The position numbers and the translations under genes were made by a program. Below the pieces are notes generated by a model. The model searched no databases. It saw only the letters and a list, made by a program, of their open reading frames with translations, and had not been told where the DNA came from. From positions 16,778 to 80,777 of the forward strand of contig DDNC01000021.1 in assembly GCA_002340985.1 (NCBI GenBank): DNA of 64,000 bases, written 5' to 3'. The DNA is from Firmicutes bacterium UBA2530 (GTDB taxonomy: Bacteria > Bacillota > Clostridia > Tissierellales > Sedimentibacteraceae). Positions 52,232 through 61,519 of this stretch are shown here, in pieces (position 1 is the first letter of the stretch; every line of letters begins with the position of its first letter).

Positions 52232-52531
52232 ATGGAAAGCAAAGGTATGAACTTTGATGATATAATAAAAAAATTAAGCGCTGAAGATGCCGATTGTTGT
52301 GACAAGGCGGACAATATTACCTATAATACATATAGAACAATAGTATCACACATTATTTCATTACCGCCGAAGCAATATACACTTCTGTCTTCGGTGATAG
52401 GTATTTTATTAATAGATGACCTTGATATAAAAGAGCAATTTATACTTGGAAAGTTTATTAATAATATTGGGCAGACAATTATAACAGCAGCCGCTCAGGA
52501 AGAATTGAGCATTAAATTGAAGAAAGGTTAG
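52232..52531 (+). CDS. Small hypothetical protein
   Basis: 99 residues from ATG 52232 (AAAAAGGG at suitable spacing; ATG 52223 touches that site). Mostly helical and acidic: MNFDDIIKKLSAEDADCCDK, then IISLPPKQYTLLSSVIGILLI and FILGKFINNIGQTIITAA. No transmembrane helix is certain. The family is not recognised. It stands alone between the NhaC and MATE genes. Confidence 0.6.
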   Translation: MESKGMNFDDIIKKLSAEDADCCDKADNITYNTYRTIVSHIISLPPKQYTLLSSVIGILLIDDLDIKEQFILGKFINNIGQTIITAAAQEELSIKLKKG

Positions 52532-52852
52532 ATTTGATTGAGTAATACCATTGGGCAGCAGGCATACTACATATTTTCAGGCTAATGGCTCTTTTGTTTG
52601 AATGCAATTAAGATATGTATTTTCTGATAAATCCGTAAAAATGCAGCGCGGTGTTTATTTTAATGAAATTCGTTACGTTATCCTTCAAAATGCGGTTGAC
52701 TTGTAAAAGCAAACGGGATTATAATAAGATTAAATAAATTGAAACAAAATAGAAAGTGATTTGAAAATAGTATAATGAAATCGATAAATCCATTCTGAAT
52801 GTTTGAAGAGGGATTTTTTTATGTTTTAAGGGCTATTGAAGTAAAGGCAGGT
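52532..52852. other. Intergenic stretch with MATE promoter
   Basis: 321 bp without a gene. The first 160 bp show nothing recognisable. TTGACT (52696-52701), 18 bp, TATAAT (52720-52725) is a good sigma-A promoter for the MATE exporter, with a leader of about 120 nt. Confidence 0.6.
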
Positions 52853-54241
52853 ATGAAAATGGAAAAGATATCAAATAAAGATTATTTATTTACGGATAAG
52901 AATTTGCTGCGGCTGTTATTTCCGCTTATGGTTGAACAGCTTCTTGCTGTGGCTGTAGGAATGGCCGATTCACTGATGGTTGCAAGCGTAGGAGAAAGTG
53001 CGGTTTCAGCAGTATCTCTCGTTGACTCTATAAATATACTTTTAATAAATATTTTCGCGGCTCTGGCTACAGGGGGAGCGGTTGTGGCAGGTCAATATAT
53101 AGGAAAGAGTCGCAGTGATAAAGCATGTGAAGCCGGGGAACAGCTGATTGTATTTGTGACGTTGATATCATTGGTTGTGATGACAATTATGTATTTTGGG
53201 AGAGGATTCATATTAAATGTGCTGTTTGGTGGTATTGAACCGGATGTTGCATCCTATTCCAACACATACATGCTCATAGTGTTCGCCAGCATTCCTTTTA
53301 TTGCTATTTATAACTGTGGTGCTGCGCTTTTCAGGTCTATGGGTAATTCAAGGGTAACAATGATGACTTCACTTATAATGAACGGAATAAATGTAGCGGG
53401 AAATGCATTGCTGGTATACGGATTCCGCATGGGAGTTGCGGGAGTGGCCATTCCGACGCTTGTTTCAAGAGCGGTGGCTGCCGTCATAATTATTTCCTTG
53501 CTAAGAAATCAAGAACTTATAATACGCATCAGCCGCCCGTTCAGATACAAGTACAATAAAGACATGGTTAAAAATATATTGAGTATAGGTATTCCAAACG
53601 GCGTTGAAAACAGTATGTTTCAGCTGGGGAAGATTCTGCTGCTGAGTGTAGTGGCAGGATTCGGAACGGCTTCCATAACGGCAAATGCAATAGGCAATAC
53701 AGTTTCTGCATTCGGTATACTTCCGGGAGCTGCAATAGGACTGGGGTTGATAACCGTAGTCAGCCAGTGTGTAGGTGCGGGTGATTATCAGCAGGTAAGG
53801 TATTATACAAAGAAATTATTAATGTATGCATATATTTCAATGATTGTATTGAATGTGGGAATAGTATTTGCCACACCGGCTATAGTGAAAATATTTAACT
53901 TATCAAAAGAAACCGCAGCTATGGCAAGCAAGGTTATAATATTTCACAGCATATGCGCATGCTTTATATGGCCGTTGTCATTTACCCTTCCGAATACTTT
54001 GAGAGCATCTAATGATGCCCGATATACAATGATTGTGGGAGTATGCTCCATGTGGACCATGAGAATAGGTTTCGGGCTTTTATTATCCAAGTATGCCGGG
54101 TTTGGAATGTTCGGCGTATGGGTTGCAATGGTTATAGATTGGGTTATCAGGACATTTTTCTTTATGGCTCGGTACACCGGCCATAAATGGGAAAGCGGTC
54201 ATAGCGAGCTTAAAGCATTGAAAGATGAGTGTAAGGCATAA
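52853..54241 (+). CDS. MATE-family multidrug/Na+ antiporter
   Basis: About 462 residues, twelve membrane helices in two related halves. Seen: LLFPLMVEQLLAVAVGMADSLMVASVG, ATGGAVVAGQYIGKS, and in the second half GIPNGVENSMFQLGKILLLS and the GLITVVSQCVGAGD motif. These mark the MATE family. ATG 52853 (AAAGG 5 bp upstream) and ATG 52859 are both possible. The TetR gene lies convergent downstream and may control it or the reductase. Confidence 0.9.
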   Translation: MKMEKISNKDYLFTDKNLLRLLFPLMVEQLLAVAVGMADSLMVASVGESAVSAVSLVDSINILLINIFAALATGGAVVAGQYIGKSRSDKACEAGEQLIVFVTLISLVVMTIMYFGRGFILNVLFGGIEPDVASYSNTYMLIVFASIPFIAIYNCGAALFRSMGNSRVTMMTSLIMNGINVAGNALLVYGFRMGVAGVAIPTLVSRAVAAVIIISLLRNQELIIRISRPFRYKYNKDMVKNILSIGIPNGVENSMFQLGKILLLSVVAGFGTASITANAIGNTVSAFGILPGAAIGLGLITVVSQCVGAGDYQQVRYYTKKLLMYAYISMIVLNVGIVFATPAIVKIFNLSKETAAMASKVIIFHSICACFIWPLSFTLPNTLRASNDARYTMIVGVCSMWTMRIGFGLLLSKYAGFGMFGVWVAMVIDWVIRTFFFMARYTGHKWESGHSELKALKDECKA

Positions 54242-54270
54242 AGACAACAATCATCGGCACAGATAAAAAA

Positions 54271-54837
54271 TTACAAGGGCCTGATTAACAGGTCCAGGTA
54301 TTTTTCTGCTCTCTGGTGTAAATCAAAATCGCCGTTATGCAGACACCAGTGAAATATCAGCCCCCTCATAGCCTGATAAAGGTATTCGTTGACTTCATCA
54401 ACTTTCATATCTACGGTTAACTCTTCATTTTTAAAACCTTCCTCAATAATAGGGTCCAGAAGAGTCTGCATAGCTCTTCCTTCCTTAATAAACAAGGTAT
54501 TATTGTTGTTATATAATATTTTTATAAAATCATAAGGATGGTCCATGACGAAGTCTATGTAAAAAAGCATGTAATTCTTAATTTTTTCCTTAATTGTGTC
54601 GCCTTTAATTCCGTTTTTAATAAACTTATTGAAAATCTCATCTGCAATTAAAAATCGCTGATACAAGATATCATTTTTAGATTTATAATAATTATAAAAT
54701 AGTCCCACGGATATATTTGCGGATTTTGCAATATCCTGTATGGTTACATTGTCAAAGCCTTTGCTTTTAAAAAGATTAATACTTGTTTCATAAATTTTTT
54801 CCTTTGTTCTTTGTGCCTGTAAAGCTCTACTCTTCAC
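54271..54837 (-). CDS. TetR-family transcriptional repressor
   Basis: 188 residues. The N-terminal HTH (IYETSINLFKSKGFDNVTIQDIAKSANISVGLFYNYYKSKND) is a canonical TetR domain and the C-terminal part an all-helical ligand domain. It is divergent from the flavoprotein reductase. A 29-bp imperfect palindrome sits at the reductase promoter, so the simplest model is repression of the reductase (and possibly of itself). The ligand is unknown. Confidence 0.92.
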   Translation of the reverse strand: MKSRALQAQRTKEKIYETSINLFKSKGFDNVTIQDIAKSANISVGLFYNYYKSKNDILYQRFLIADEIFNKFIKNGIKGDTIKEKIKNYMLFYIDFVMDHPYDFIKILYNNNNTLFIKEGRAMQTLLDPIIEEGFKNEELTVDMKVDEVNEYLYQAMRGLIFHWCLHNGDFDLHQRAEKYLDLLIRPL

Positions 54838-54946
54838 CTCTGCATATCCTCCGAATTAATACTCTTAGTTTACTGTTAAATTTTATTATACATAATTAAA
54901 TGGTACTTTGAAAGTAAATAAATATAAAATTTTTAAAAAATAATGC

Positions 54947-55001
54947 TTGATATTTAACAAACAATCAAATATAATGAATGCATTCAATGAATACACTCAT
55001 T
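54947..55001 (+). promoter_or_regulatory. Promoter of the flavoprotein reductase with TetR operator
   Basis: TTGATA (54947-54952), 17 bp, TATAAT (54970-54975). From 54973 to 55001 lies an inverted repeat with arms AATGAATGCATTCA and TGAATACACTCATT (12 of 14 positions paired), containing the perfect palindrome TGAATGCATTCA. It covers the -10 box and start point, as expected for a repressor site. Confidence 0.75.
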
Positions 55002-55025
55002 AAAAAGTAAAATTTGGAGGAGAGA

Positions 55026-56963
55026 ATGAAGTCGAAAAAAGTAATTAGTTTTATTTTAGCGTTGGCTATGATTTTAAGCTTGGCTGCATGCGGTTCAAAC
55101 ACCGGTGAAAAACCTGCAGGAGAATCGAAAGATAATGCGATTTTCACAGCAGGAACATATGAAGGAGAAGCTGAAGGCTTCCATGGAACAATTAAAGCAA
55201 CAGTTACGGTTACTGAAACAGAAATAACCGATATAGCTGTAGTGCATACTGAAACAGCAGGTCTAGGTGATAAGGCGGTTGAAAAAATAGTGCTGGAAAT
55301 TAAAGAAAACACGTCGCTTAATGTCCCTATGGTTTCAGGAGCGACATATTCAAGCAAAGGTATAATGGCAGCTGTAGAAGCGGCATTGGAAAAAGCCGGA
55401 GCAGATATTGCAGCTTTGAAGAGCAAAGAAATTGCAGGAAGCAATGAAAAAGCAGAGGATATTGAGAAAACAGCAGATGTAATAATAATAGGAGCCGGTG
55501 GAGCAGGTCTTGCAGCAGCGGTGTCTGCTCATCAAAACGGAGCATCTGTTATTGTTATAGAAAAACAGCCTCAGGTTGGAGGAAATACAATTATTTCGGG
55601 TTCGGCATACAATTCCGCAGACCCTGACAGACAATCGACTTTGCAGATGACAGAACTTGAAAAGAAGACTGTGGAAGGAATATTGGCGGAAGAACAAACG
55701 GATCCGATGGTTAAAGAATGGCAGAATACACTTAAGAAGGAATGGGATGAATATTTAGCCTCAGGAAAAACAACATTATTTGATTCTCCTACACTCCATA
55801 AGCTGCAAACATACAATGGAGGAGATAAAGTGGCAGAACCTGCCCTAATAGACACATTTGCGGAAAATACTCTTCCTGCTATCAAATGGCTTGAAGGTCT
55901 CGGAATGGAGTTCAAGAATGAAGTTTTTACAGTTCTCGGCGCACTTTGGAACAGATCACATAAGCCAGTCAAACCGCTGGGAACAGGGTATATTGAAACA
56001 TACATGAGCTATATTGAAGAAAACAAAAGCGACATTGAAATAATGCTTGATACTAAAGCTGACAGCTTTATCATAGAGGATGGAGCTGTCAAGGGTGTCA
56101 ACGCCGAAAGGAATGGCGCAAAGGTTGTACTTCATGCAAAAAATGGGGTTGTTCTTGCAACCGGAGGCTTTGGAGCTAATGTAGAAATGCGCGAGCAATA
56201 CAACAAATCATGGCCTTCACTCAAGTCAGCTCTGACTACAAACCATACGGGAGCTACGGGCGACGGTATTGTAATGGCTCAGGAAATTAATGCCTCACTT
56301 GTTGGAATGGAATATATACAGCTTCTTCCCATGGGAGATCCTAAAACGGGAAGCCTAAGCGGAAATATTGAGCAAGGAGTTCAAAACCGTATATTCGTTA
56401 ATAAGGAAGGAAACAGATTTGTTGACGAAGGAGCAAGAAGAGACGTCATGACTAAGGCTCTTATGGACCAAAAAGACGCTTACATGTGGGTTATAGTTGA
56501 CCAGCATTCATACCCTTCCGGTGATACTAAAAACAATTTCAATGAAACTATTGATGATTTAGTTGCGGCAGGAAGAGCGTTCAAGGGCGAAACTCTTGAA
56601 GAATTGGCAGCTCAGATAGGTGTTGACCCTGCAAACCTTGTAAGTGCTGTTGATACATTCAACAAAGCAGTGGACGGAACTGTTGCTGACGAGTTTGGCA
56701 GGACATTGTTTGCCGATAAGATTGATACAGCACCATACTATGCGGGAGCACGTGTACCTACGGTTCACCATACAATGGGTGGGGTGGAAATAAACGAATT
56801 TGCGCAGGCTGTAGGTGCTGACGGACAATTAATCAAAGGCCTTTATGCAGCAGGTGAAGTAACAGGCGGAATTCACGGAAGCAACAGACTTGGCGGAAAT
56901 GCATTGGCAGACATTGCTGTATTTGGAAGAATAGCAGGAAAAAGTGCTGCTTTAGCAAAATAA
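55026..56963 (+). CDS. Secreted FMN-binding / FAD-dependent fumarate-reductase-like lipoprotein
   Basis: 645 residues from ATG 55026 (GGAGGA upstream). A lipoprotein signal with lipobox LAAC is followed by an FMN_bind domain (about 40-115) ending SGATYSSKG, the site where ApbE links FMN to Thr (near 107). From about 150 comes a flavocytochrome c/fumarate reductase FAD domain (DVIIIGAGGAGLAAAVSAHQ; C-terminal GLYAAGEVTGGIHGSNRLGGNALAD). Such enzymes reduce fumarate, urocanate or other enoates outside the membrane. Control by the TetR protein suggests a specific substrate. It is transcribed alone. Confidence 0.92.
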   Translation: MKSKKVISFILALAMILSLAACGSNTGEKPAGESKDNAIFTAGTYEGEAEGFHGTIKATVTVTETEITDIAVVHTETAGLGDKAVEKIVLEIKENTSLNVPMVSGATYSSKGIMAAVEAALEKAGADIAALKSKEIAGSNEKAEDIEKTADVIIIGAGGAGLAAAVSAHQNGASVIVIEKQPQVGGNTIISGSAYNSADPDRQSTLQMTELEKKTVEGILAEEQTDPMVKEWQNTLKKEWDEYLASGKTTLFDSPTLHKLQTYNGGDKVAEPALIDTFAENTLPAIKWLEGLGMEFKNEVFTVLGALWNRSHKPVKPLGTGYIETYMSYIEENKSDIEIMLDTKADSFIIEDGAVKGVNAERNGAKVVLHAKNGVVLATGGFGANVEMREQYNKSWPSLKSALTTNHTGATGDGIVMAQEINASLVGMEYIQLLPMGDPKTGSLSGNIEQGVQNRIFVNKEGNRFVDEGARRDVMTKALMDQKDAYMWVIVDQHSYPSGDTKNNFNETIDDLVAAGRAFKGETLEELAAQIGVDPANLVSAVDTFNKAVDGTVADEFGRTLFADKIDTAPYYAGARVPTVHHTMGGVEINEFAQAVGADGQLIKGLYAAGEVTGGIHGSNRLGGNALADIAVFGRIAGKSAALAK

Positions 56964-56991
56964 AAAGAGACTTTCCGAAAATAGTTCAATG

Positions 56992-57029
56992 AAAAAATCA
57001 GTACTCTTATAGGAGGGTACTGATTTTTT
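56992..57029 (+). terminator. Rho-independent terminator of the reductase gene
   Basis: AAAAAATCAGTAC and GTACTGATTTTTT form a perfect 13-bp stem with a 12-nt loop. Confidence 0.92.
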
Positions 57030-57069
57030 AAACCGTCTTTCCTCCGTTATAATTATTCGGTATTAACTA

Positions 57070-57098
57070 TTGTACAATTTAAGTATATATGAGATAAT
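57070..57098 (+). promoter_or_regulatory. Promoter of the FCD regulator gene
   Basis: TTGTAC (57070-57075), 17 bp, GATAAT (57093-57098), about 35 bp before the ATG at 57133. Confidence 0.5.
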
Positions 57099-57132
57099 AT
57101 GGGAAGAAAAATATATTGTATGGAGAGATAGC

Positions 57133-57873
57133 ATGAGGCAAATCCTCGATTATATAGAAATAGAAATATTGAAAATTGTTAAAGAGTCAAACAAGCCTAT
57201 CGGTACCTGGGCTATTGGAAATAAACTGAATGAAAAAAAAATAGATGTGAGTATTGCAACGGTGGGAAGGATATTATCCAAGCTGGAAAACAGTGATTAT
57301 TTGGAGAAATATAAGAATGAAGGCAGGATAATAACCCCCGAGGGTGTATTGGCGATAAAAAAGGCGGAAACTATAGATATAATCAATTTTCATCAGGAAA
57401 AAATAGATGAAATTATTTCTACTGAAATACTTGAGAATTTCTTGATGGTAATTCAGGCAAGGAAGGCTATTGAAAAGGAAACATGTAAATTAGCTGCGAG
57501 AATGATTTCAGAAGACGATATAATGAAGCTTAAAGAAATTATTGACAGACAGAATGAAAAATTGAAAAACGGTGAAAGCATAGCCGAGGAAGATTTGGAA
57601 TTTCACCGTACCATAGCAAGCGCATCCGGAAATGCAATATTGGAATCAATGTATAATATAATAGCTACTTTTAAACAGCAGTCAACACTTTTTGAGTATA
57701 TGAGAAGCCGGATCAAGTCACCTTATTCGAAGGCTCATATGAATATATATAATGCGATTAAAAACAGGGACGAAAATGAAGCGGAAAGATTGATGGCTGA
57801 GCATATGGATAATCTGACGGAGGATGTTTTGACTTATTGGAACAAATTCAGCAATGGGGAAATGCATCCTTAA
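57133..57873 (+). CDS. FCD-domain transcriptional regulator with a non-GntR winged helix
   Basis: 246 residues from ATG 57133 (GGAGAG 5 bp upstream). The N-terminal part (about 5-75, EILKIVKESNKPIGTWAIGN, ATVGRILSKLENSDYLEKY) looks like the RNase R/NrpR-type winged helix (HTH_12) rather than a GntR HTH. The C-terminal part (about 95-240) is an FCD ligand domain with metal ligands in DLEFHRTIA and a later HMNIY/EHMDNL. FCD proteins bind small organic acids. A palindrome lies at the promoter of the asd operon just downstream, its likely target. Confidence 0.85.
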   Translation: MRQILDYIEIEILKIVKESNKPIGTWAIGNKLNEKKIDVSIATVGRILSKLENSDYLEKYKNEGRIITPEGVLAIKKAETIDIINFHQEKIDEIISTEILENFLMVIQARKAIEKETCKLAARMISEDDIMKLKEIIDRQNEKLKNGESIAEEDLEFHRTIASASGNAILESMYNIIATFKQQSTLFEYMRSRIKSPYSKAHMNIYNAIKNRDENEAERLMAEHMDNLTEDVLTYWNKFSNGEMHP

Positions 57874-57903
57874 TATCAAATTTTATCTGAGTTAAAAAGC
57901 ACG

Positions 57904-57943
57904 AAGGGGAAATTTAAATGGGATTTCAAATTTCTCCTTTTTT
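57904..57943 (+). terminator. Rho-independent terminator of the FCD regulator gene
   Basis: AAGGGGAAATTT pairs with AAATTTCTCCTT (12 bp, one G-U pair), followed by TTTTTT. Confidence 0.85.
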
Positions 57944-58006
57944 AGTTGTCAAAAAATTGGAAAATACAGCCGCAGAAAAAAATATAAAACTCAACAATAA
58001 TATATG

Positions 58007-58064
58007 TTGACAATTATTAAAGAGGTGTATTATAATGCTTTTAACAACTCATCACATGATGAGT
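58007..58064 (+). promoter_or_regulatory. Promoter and operator of the asd operon
   Basis: TTGACA (58007-58012), 18 bp, TATAAT (58031-58036). Just after the predicted start lies the perfect inverted repeat ACTCATCA-CA-TGATGAGT (58047-58064), a candidate site for the FCD regulator. Confidence 0.75.
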
Positions 58065-58134
58065 AGGTCGATAAAATATCTGCCATTGCTAAAGAATGCA
58101 GGTGTAATGCAAATAGTTAAACAGGAGGAGTAAG

Positions 58135-59145
58135 ATGAAAAAATATAATGTTGCTGTTGTTGGAGCAATGGGAGCAGTAGGGCAAGAGATGCTCAGGACG
58201 CTTGAAAAACGTTCGTTTCCTGTAAAGGAGTTAATACCCTTGGATGTTTTGACGAATGTATCAAAGGAAATTTTATTTAACGGGAAAACGTTAGCGATTA
58301 AGGAGGCAAGGGCAGGTGCCTTCAAGGATGTTGATATTGCCTTGTTTTCAGCGGGAGAGGATGCAAGCCGTGAACTTGCTCCGATTGCAGTATCAGAAGG
58401 ATGCAGGGTTATAGACAATTCCAGTACATGGCGCATGGATGAAAATGTTCCTCTGGTAGTGCCGGAGGTTAATCCGGAGGCTCTGCGCGGCAATAACGGG
58501 ATTATAGCAAATCCAAATTGTACAACAATTCAAATGCTTGTAGCGTTGAAGCCTATTCATGATTTGTATACTATCAAGCGCATTGTTGTATCTACATATC
58601 AGGCGGTTTCAGGCAGCGGGCAAAAGGCAATTAATGAGCTGGAAAACCAGGCATCTCAATATGCAAGAGGTGAAGAAATTACCTATGAGGTATACCCTCA
58701 TCAAATTCTTTTCAATGCTATTCCGCATATTGATACTTTCATGGAAAACGGTTACTCAAAAGAAGAAATGAAAATGATTAATGAAACACATAAAATTTTG
58801 GACCCGACAATAAAGGTTTCTCCTACCGCAGTACGTATTGCCGTATTCCGTGGCCACAGCGAATCTATCAATATTGAAACTGAAAAGCCAATCAATATTG
58901 CCGAGGTCAGAGAGGTATTGAGAACATCCGAAGGAATCACAGTCGTAGATGATCTGGGGCAGAAATTATATCCCATGGCTATTAATTGCAAGGATAAATA
59001 TGATGTATTTGTGGGCAGGATTCGTTTGGATAAATCCGTGGAAAACGGATTGAACCTGTGGGTTGTTGCGGATAACCTGCTCAAGGGAGCAGCGTTAAAT
59101 GCTGTGCAGATTGCCGAAAAAATGGTTGAAATGAATCTGGTGTAG
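58135..59145 (+). CDS. asd: Aspartate-semialdehyde dehydrogenase
   Basis: 336 residues. Seen: NADP loop GAMGAVGQEMLRTLE, NSSTWRMD, the catalytic Cys in IIANPNCTTIQM near 129, YQAVSGSGQKAI and the His in VFRGHSESINIE. It makes aspartate semialdehyde from aspartyl phosphate. ATG at 58135 follows AGGAGGAG. The order asd - aspartokinase - ... - dapA recalls the Bacillus subtilis asd-dapG-dapA operon, which supplies dipicolinate and diaminopimelate. Confidence 0.95.
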   Translation: MKKYNVAVVGAMGAVGQEMLRTLEKRSFPVKELIPLDVLTNVSKEILFNGKTLAIKEARAGAFKDVDIALFSAGEDASRELAPIAVSEGCRVIDNSSTWRMDENVPLVVPEVNPEALRGNNGIIANPNCTTIQMLVALKPIHDLYTIKRIVVSTYQAVSGSGQKAINELENQASQYARGEEITYEVYPHQILFNAIPHIDTFMENGYSKEEMKMINETHKILDPTIKVSPTAVRIAVFRGHSESINIETEKPINIAEVREVLRTSEGITVVDDLGQKLYPMAINCKDKYDVFVGRIRLDKSVENGLNLWVVADNLLKGAALNAVQIAEKMVEMNLV

Positions 59146-59160
59146 CTAAGGGTGGCTTAT

Positions 59161-60225
59161 ATGAATATAGTTGTTGTAAAATTCGGTGGAACATCTGTTG
59201 CGACTGAAGAGGGACGAAGGCATGCCATATCTCATATAGCTTCTTTGCAGGAGGCAGGGAAGAGTGTAGTTGCCGTGGTTTCGGCCATGGGCCGCAAAGG
59301 AGAACCATATGCTACGGACACTCTCATATCTCTCTTGAACACAAAAAGTAAATCAGATACCTTAGACCTGTTGATGAGCTGCGGCGAAGTAATCTCTGCG
59401 TGCGTATTTGCAGACTGTCTTGTCCAGCATGGGATTAATGCGGTAGCAATAACTTCGGGCCAGGCTGGCATAGTCACCAATGGTATCTTTGGCGGTGCTG
59501 ATATATTTGACATGGATACCAAACGTATAAAAACAGAGCTTTATGAAGGCAAGGTAGTAGTAGTAACGGGCTTCCAGGGAGTAAGCGTTCGCAATGAAGT
59601 TACAACGCTGGGTCGCGGAGGAAGTGACACATCGGCAGTGGTAATAGGTGGATTTATGAATGCGGAAGCAGTTCATATATTTACTGACGTACCGGGAATT
59701 GCTGTTATAGACCCAAGAGTTGTTCCGGAAGCAAAGTTTATGAAGCATGTGGATATGCATCATATGTATGCTTTTGCCTGCTGGGGAGCAAGTGTTATCC
59801 ATCCACGTGCCATTGCGGAAGCACTAAAATATAATTTTGACGTATTTGTACGTTCTAACTTTGATGACAGTATGGGTACAAAGTTGGTGAAAAATTCGGT
59901 TATGCGTTCGGGTCCTGTTGGAATTGCCATTATACGCGAGTGCGATTTGTTTAAACCTGAGCAGTCGGATAACCTGATTGTAGTCCGGGATGAAGAGGAA
60001 CGGGCGGTACGTACGTCGCCAGGCAGTGAATATTCGCTTATGAGTGTGGTGTTCAGCGGGTACAGCGAAGAGGAAATAAAAAACGCTATAGGTGATTTGC
60101 CGGTTAATGCAATGTGCTTCCTCGATAAATTATGCGCTCACGTATTTGTGGAATCAAGGCAGATTGAAATGCTGGCAGAGGATTTATATCATAAGCTGTT
60201 TGGAAATGTTGCTGTTAATGTTTAG
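59161..60225 (+). CDS. Aspartate kinase, short form
   Basis: 354 residues from ATG 59161 (AAGGGTGG 5 bp upstream). Seen: VVKFGGTSVA, VSAMGRKGEPYATD, GRGGSDTSAV, and TDVPGIAVIDPRVV. The kinase domain is complete, but the C-terminal part (about 285-354) is shorter than the two ACT domains of the usual 400-450 residue enzymes: one ACT-like stretch SEYSLMSVVFSGYSEEEI, the rest reduced. The feedback control may therefore differ. DapG-type enzymes of Bacillus have similar placement beside asd. Confidence 0.9.
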   Translation: MNIVVVKFGGTSVATEEGRRHAISHIASLQEAGKSVVAVVSAMGRKGEPYATDTLISLLNTKSKSDTLDLLMSCGEVISACVFADCLVQHGINAVAITSGQAGIVTNGIFGGADIFDMDTKRIKTELYEGKVVVVTGFQGVSVRNEVTTLGRGGSDTSAVVIGGFMNAEAVHIFTDVPGIAVIDPRVVPEAKFMKHVDMHHMYAFACWGASVIHPRAIAEALKYNFDVFVRSNFDDSMGTKLVKNSVMRSGPVGIAIIRECDLFKPEQSDNLIVVRDEEERAVRTSPGSEYSLMSVVFSGYSEEEIKNAIGDLPVNAMCFLDKLCAHVFVESRQIEMLAEDLYHKLFGNVAVNV

Positions 60226-60270
60226 CGAAGAACTGCCCGGTGCAGGGGCAGAGGATATGGAGGAAGTATA

Positions 60271-61455
60271 ATGAATTTAAAAAAGGATGTTTGTGTAATA
60301 GGCGGAGGTGTAATGGGGCTTGCTACAGCTTACTATCTTCTCAAGGCCGGTAAATCTGTCGCTATTTTAGAAAAGGCGGAAGTCGGAGGCGGCGCTTCAA
60401 GCTCTTGTGATGATATGATACTTCTACAGTCGAAGAAACCGGGCATTGCACTGACATTGGCTATGGAAAGTCTGGAAATTTACCGCGGGCTATCTGATGA
60501 ATTAGGTGCGGACATAGGCTTTTATTCACATGGAGGCATGATAATCATAGAGGATGACATACAACTCAGGGTTATGGAGGATTTTGTCAGGAAGCAGGTT
60601 TCCTGCGGGCTTGATGTAGAAATCGTTGATAGAAATACCCTTTTTAAAAAGCAGCCTCATGTGGCACGTTACATGATTGCTTCAACATACAGTAAATCAG
60701 ATTCTCAGGTAAATCCACTGATGCTTATGCGTGCGCTTTTACACAACGGGCTTAAAATGGGGATGGATGTATTCAGAAACACACCTGTTCTGGAAATTGC
60801 TCAGCAGGGAGACCACTGGAAGGTTAAAGGGCAAAATGATGTGGAAATTGAATGCGACAATATTGTTATTGCAGCAGGAGCGTGGTCAGCGCAGGTTGGT
60901 GGACTGCTCGGCCTCAATATTCCTATTGTACCCATAAAAGGCCAGCTTGCAGTTACGGAACAGATTGCACCTATCGGAGAAACAAATTGCTGGACTGCGG
61001 CTTATATTGCATCAAAGCATGACCCGTCAATCCTGTCTGACAGAAGCGATTATGACAAAAAAATCGGATTGGGGTTTTCTTTCACCCGTGCGGGAGAAGG
61101 TAACTACCTCATAGGCAGCACACGTGAAAATGCAGGCTTTGACAAGACGACAAACTTTAAAGCGCTTTCAAGGATTTTGGAACAAGCACGCGGGTATTTC
61201 CCGATTATTGATAATGTAAACATAATCCGTACAATGGCAGGCTTCAGACCAGGTACAAAAGACGGGAGCCCTATTATAGGTGCTGTTGACGGATTTCCGG
61301 GCTTATTTATAGCCGCAGGGCATGAAGGGGACGGAGTGGCTCTTTCGCCGATTACCGGGAAAACGGTAGCAGAAATGATATGCGGCGCCGGAGAACATAA
61401 GAGATTCGAAGAACTAAACCTTAGAAGATTTTCGGCTTCTGTGGTAGAAGGCTAA
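60271..61455 (+). CDS. FAD-dependent oxidoreductase of the D-amino-acid oxidase/dehydrogenase family
   Basis: 394 residues. The FAD loop VIGGGVMGLATAYYLLKAG is at the N-terminus, with IAAGAWSAQVGGLLGL, the substrate-domain VPIKGQLAVTEQ, and the C-terminal TMAGFRPGTKDGSPIIGAV. HypD/OoxB/SoxB-type enzymes of this size oxidise D-hydroxyproline, sarcosine or opines together with a small [2Fe-2S] subunit, as encoded at 63101. The substrate here is uncertain; its place between aspartokinase and dapA is unusual. Confidence 0.85.
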   Translation: MNLKKDVCVIGGGVMGLATAYYLLKAGKSVAILEKAEVGGGASSSCDDMILLQSKKPGIALTLAMESLEIYRGLSDELGADIGFYSHGGMIIIEDDIQLRVMEDFVRKQVSCGLDVEIVDRNTLFKKQPHVARYMIASTYSKSDSQVNPLMLMRALLHNGLKMGMDVFRNTPVLEIAQQGDHWKVKGQNDVEIECDNIVIAAGAWSAQVGGLLGLNIPIVPIKGQLAVTEQIAPIGETNCWTAAYIASKHDPSILSDRSDYDKKIGLGFSFTRAGEGNYLIGSTRENAGFDKTTNFKALSRILEQARGYFPIIDNVNIIRTMAGFRPGTKDGSPIIGAVDGFPGLFIAAGHEGDGVALSPITGKTVAEMICGAGEHKRFEELNLRRFSASVVEG

Positions 61456-61519
61456 GCAAAATTAGGAAAATAGAGCGATTATTAATCGCCTGTTATAAAA
61501 AAATAAAAGGAGATGAAGT

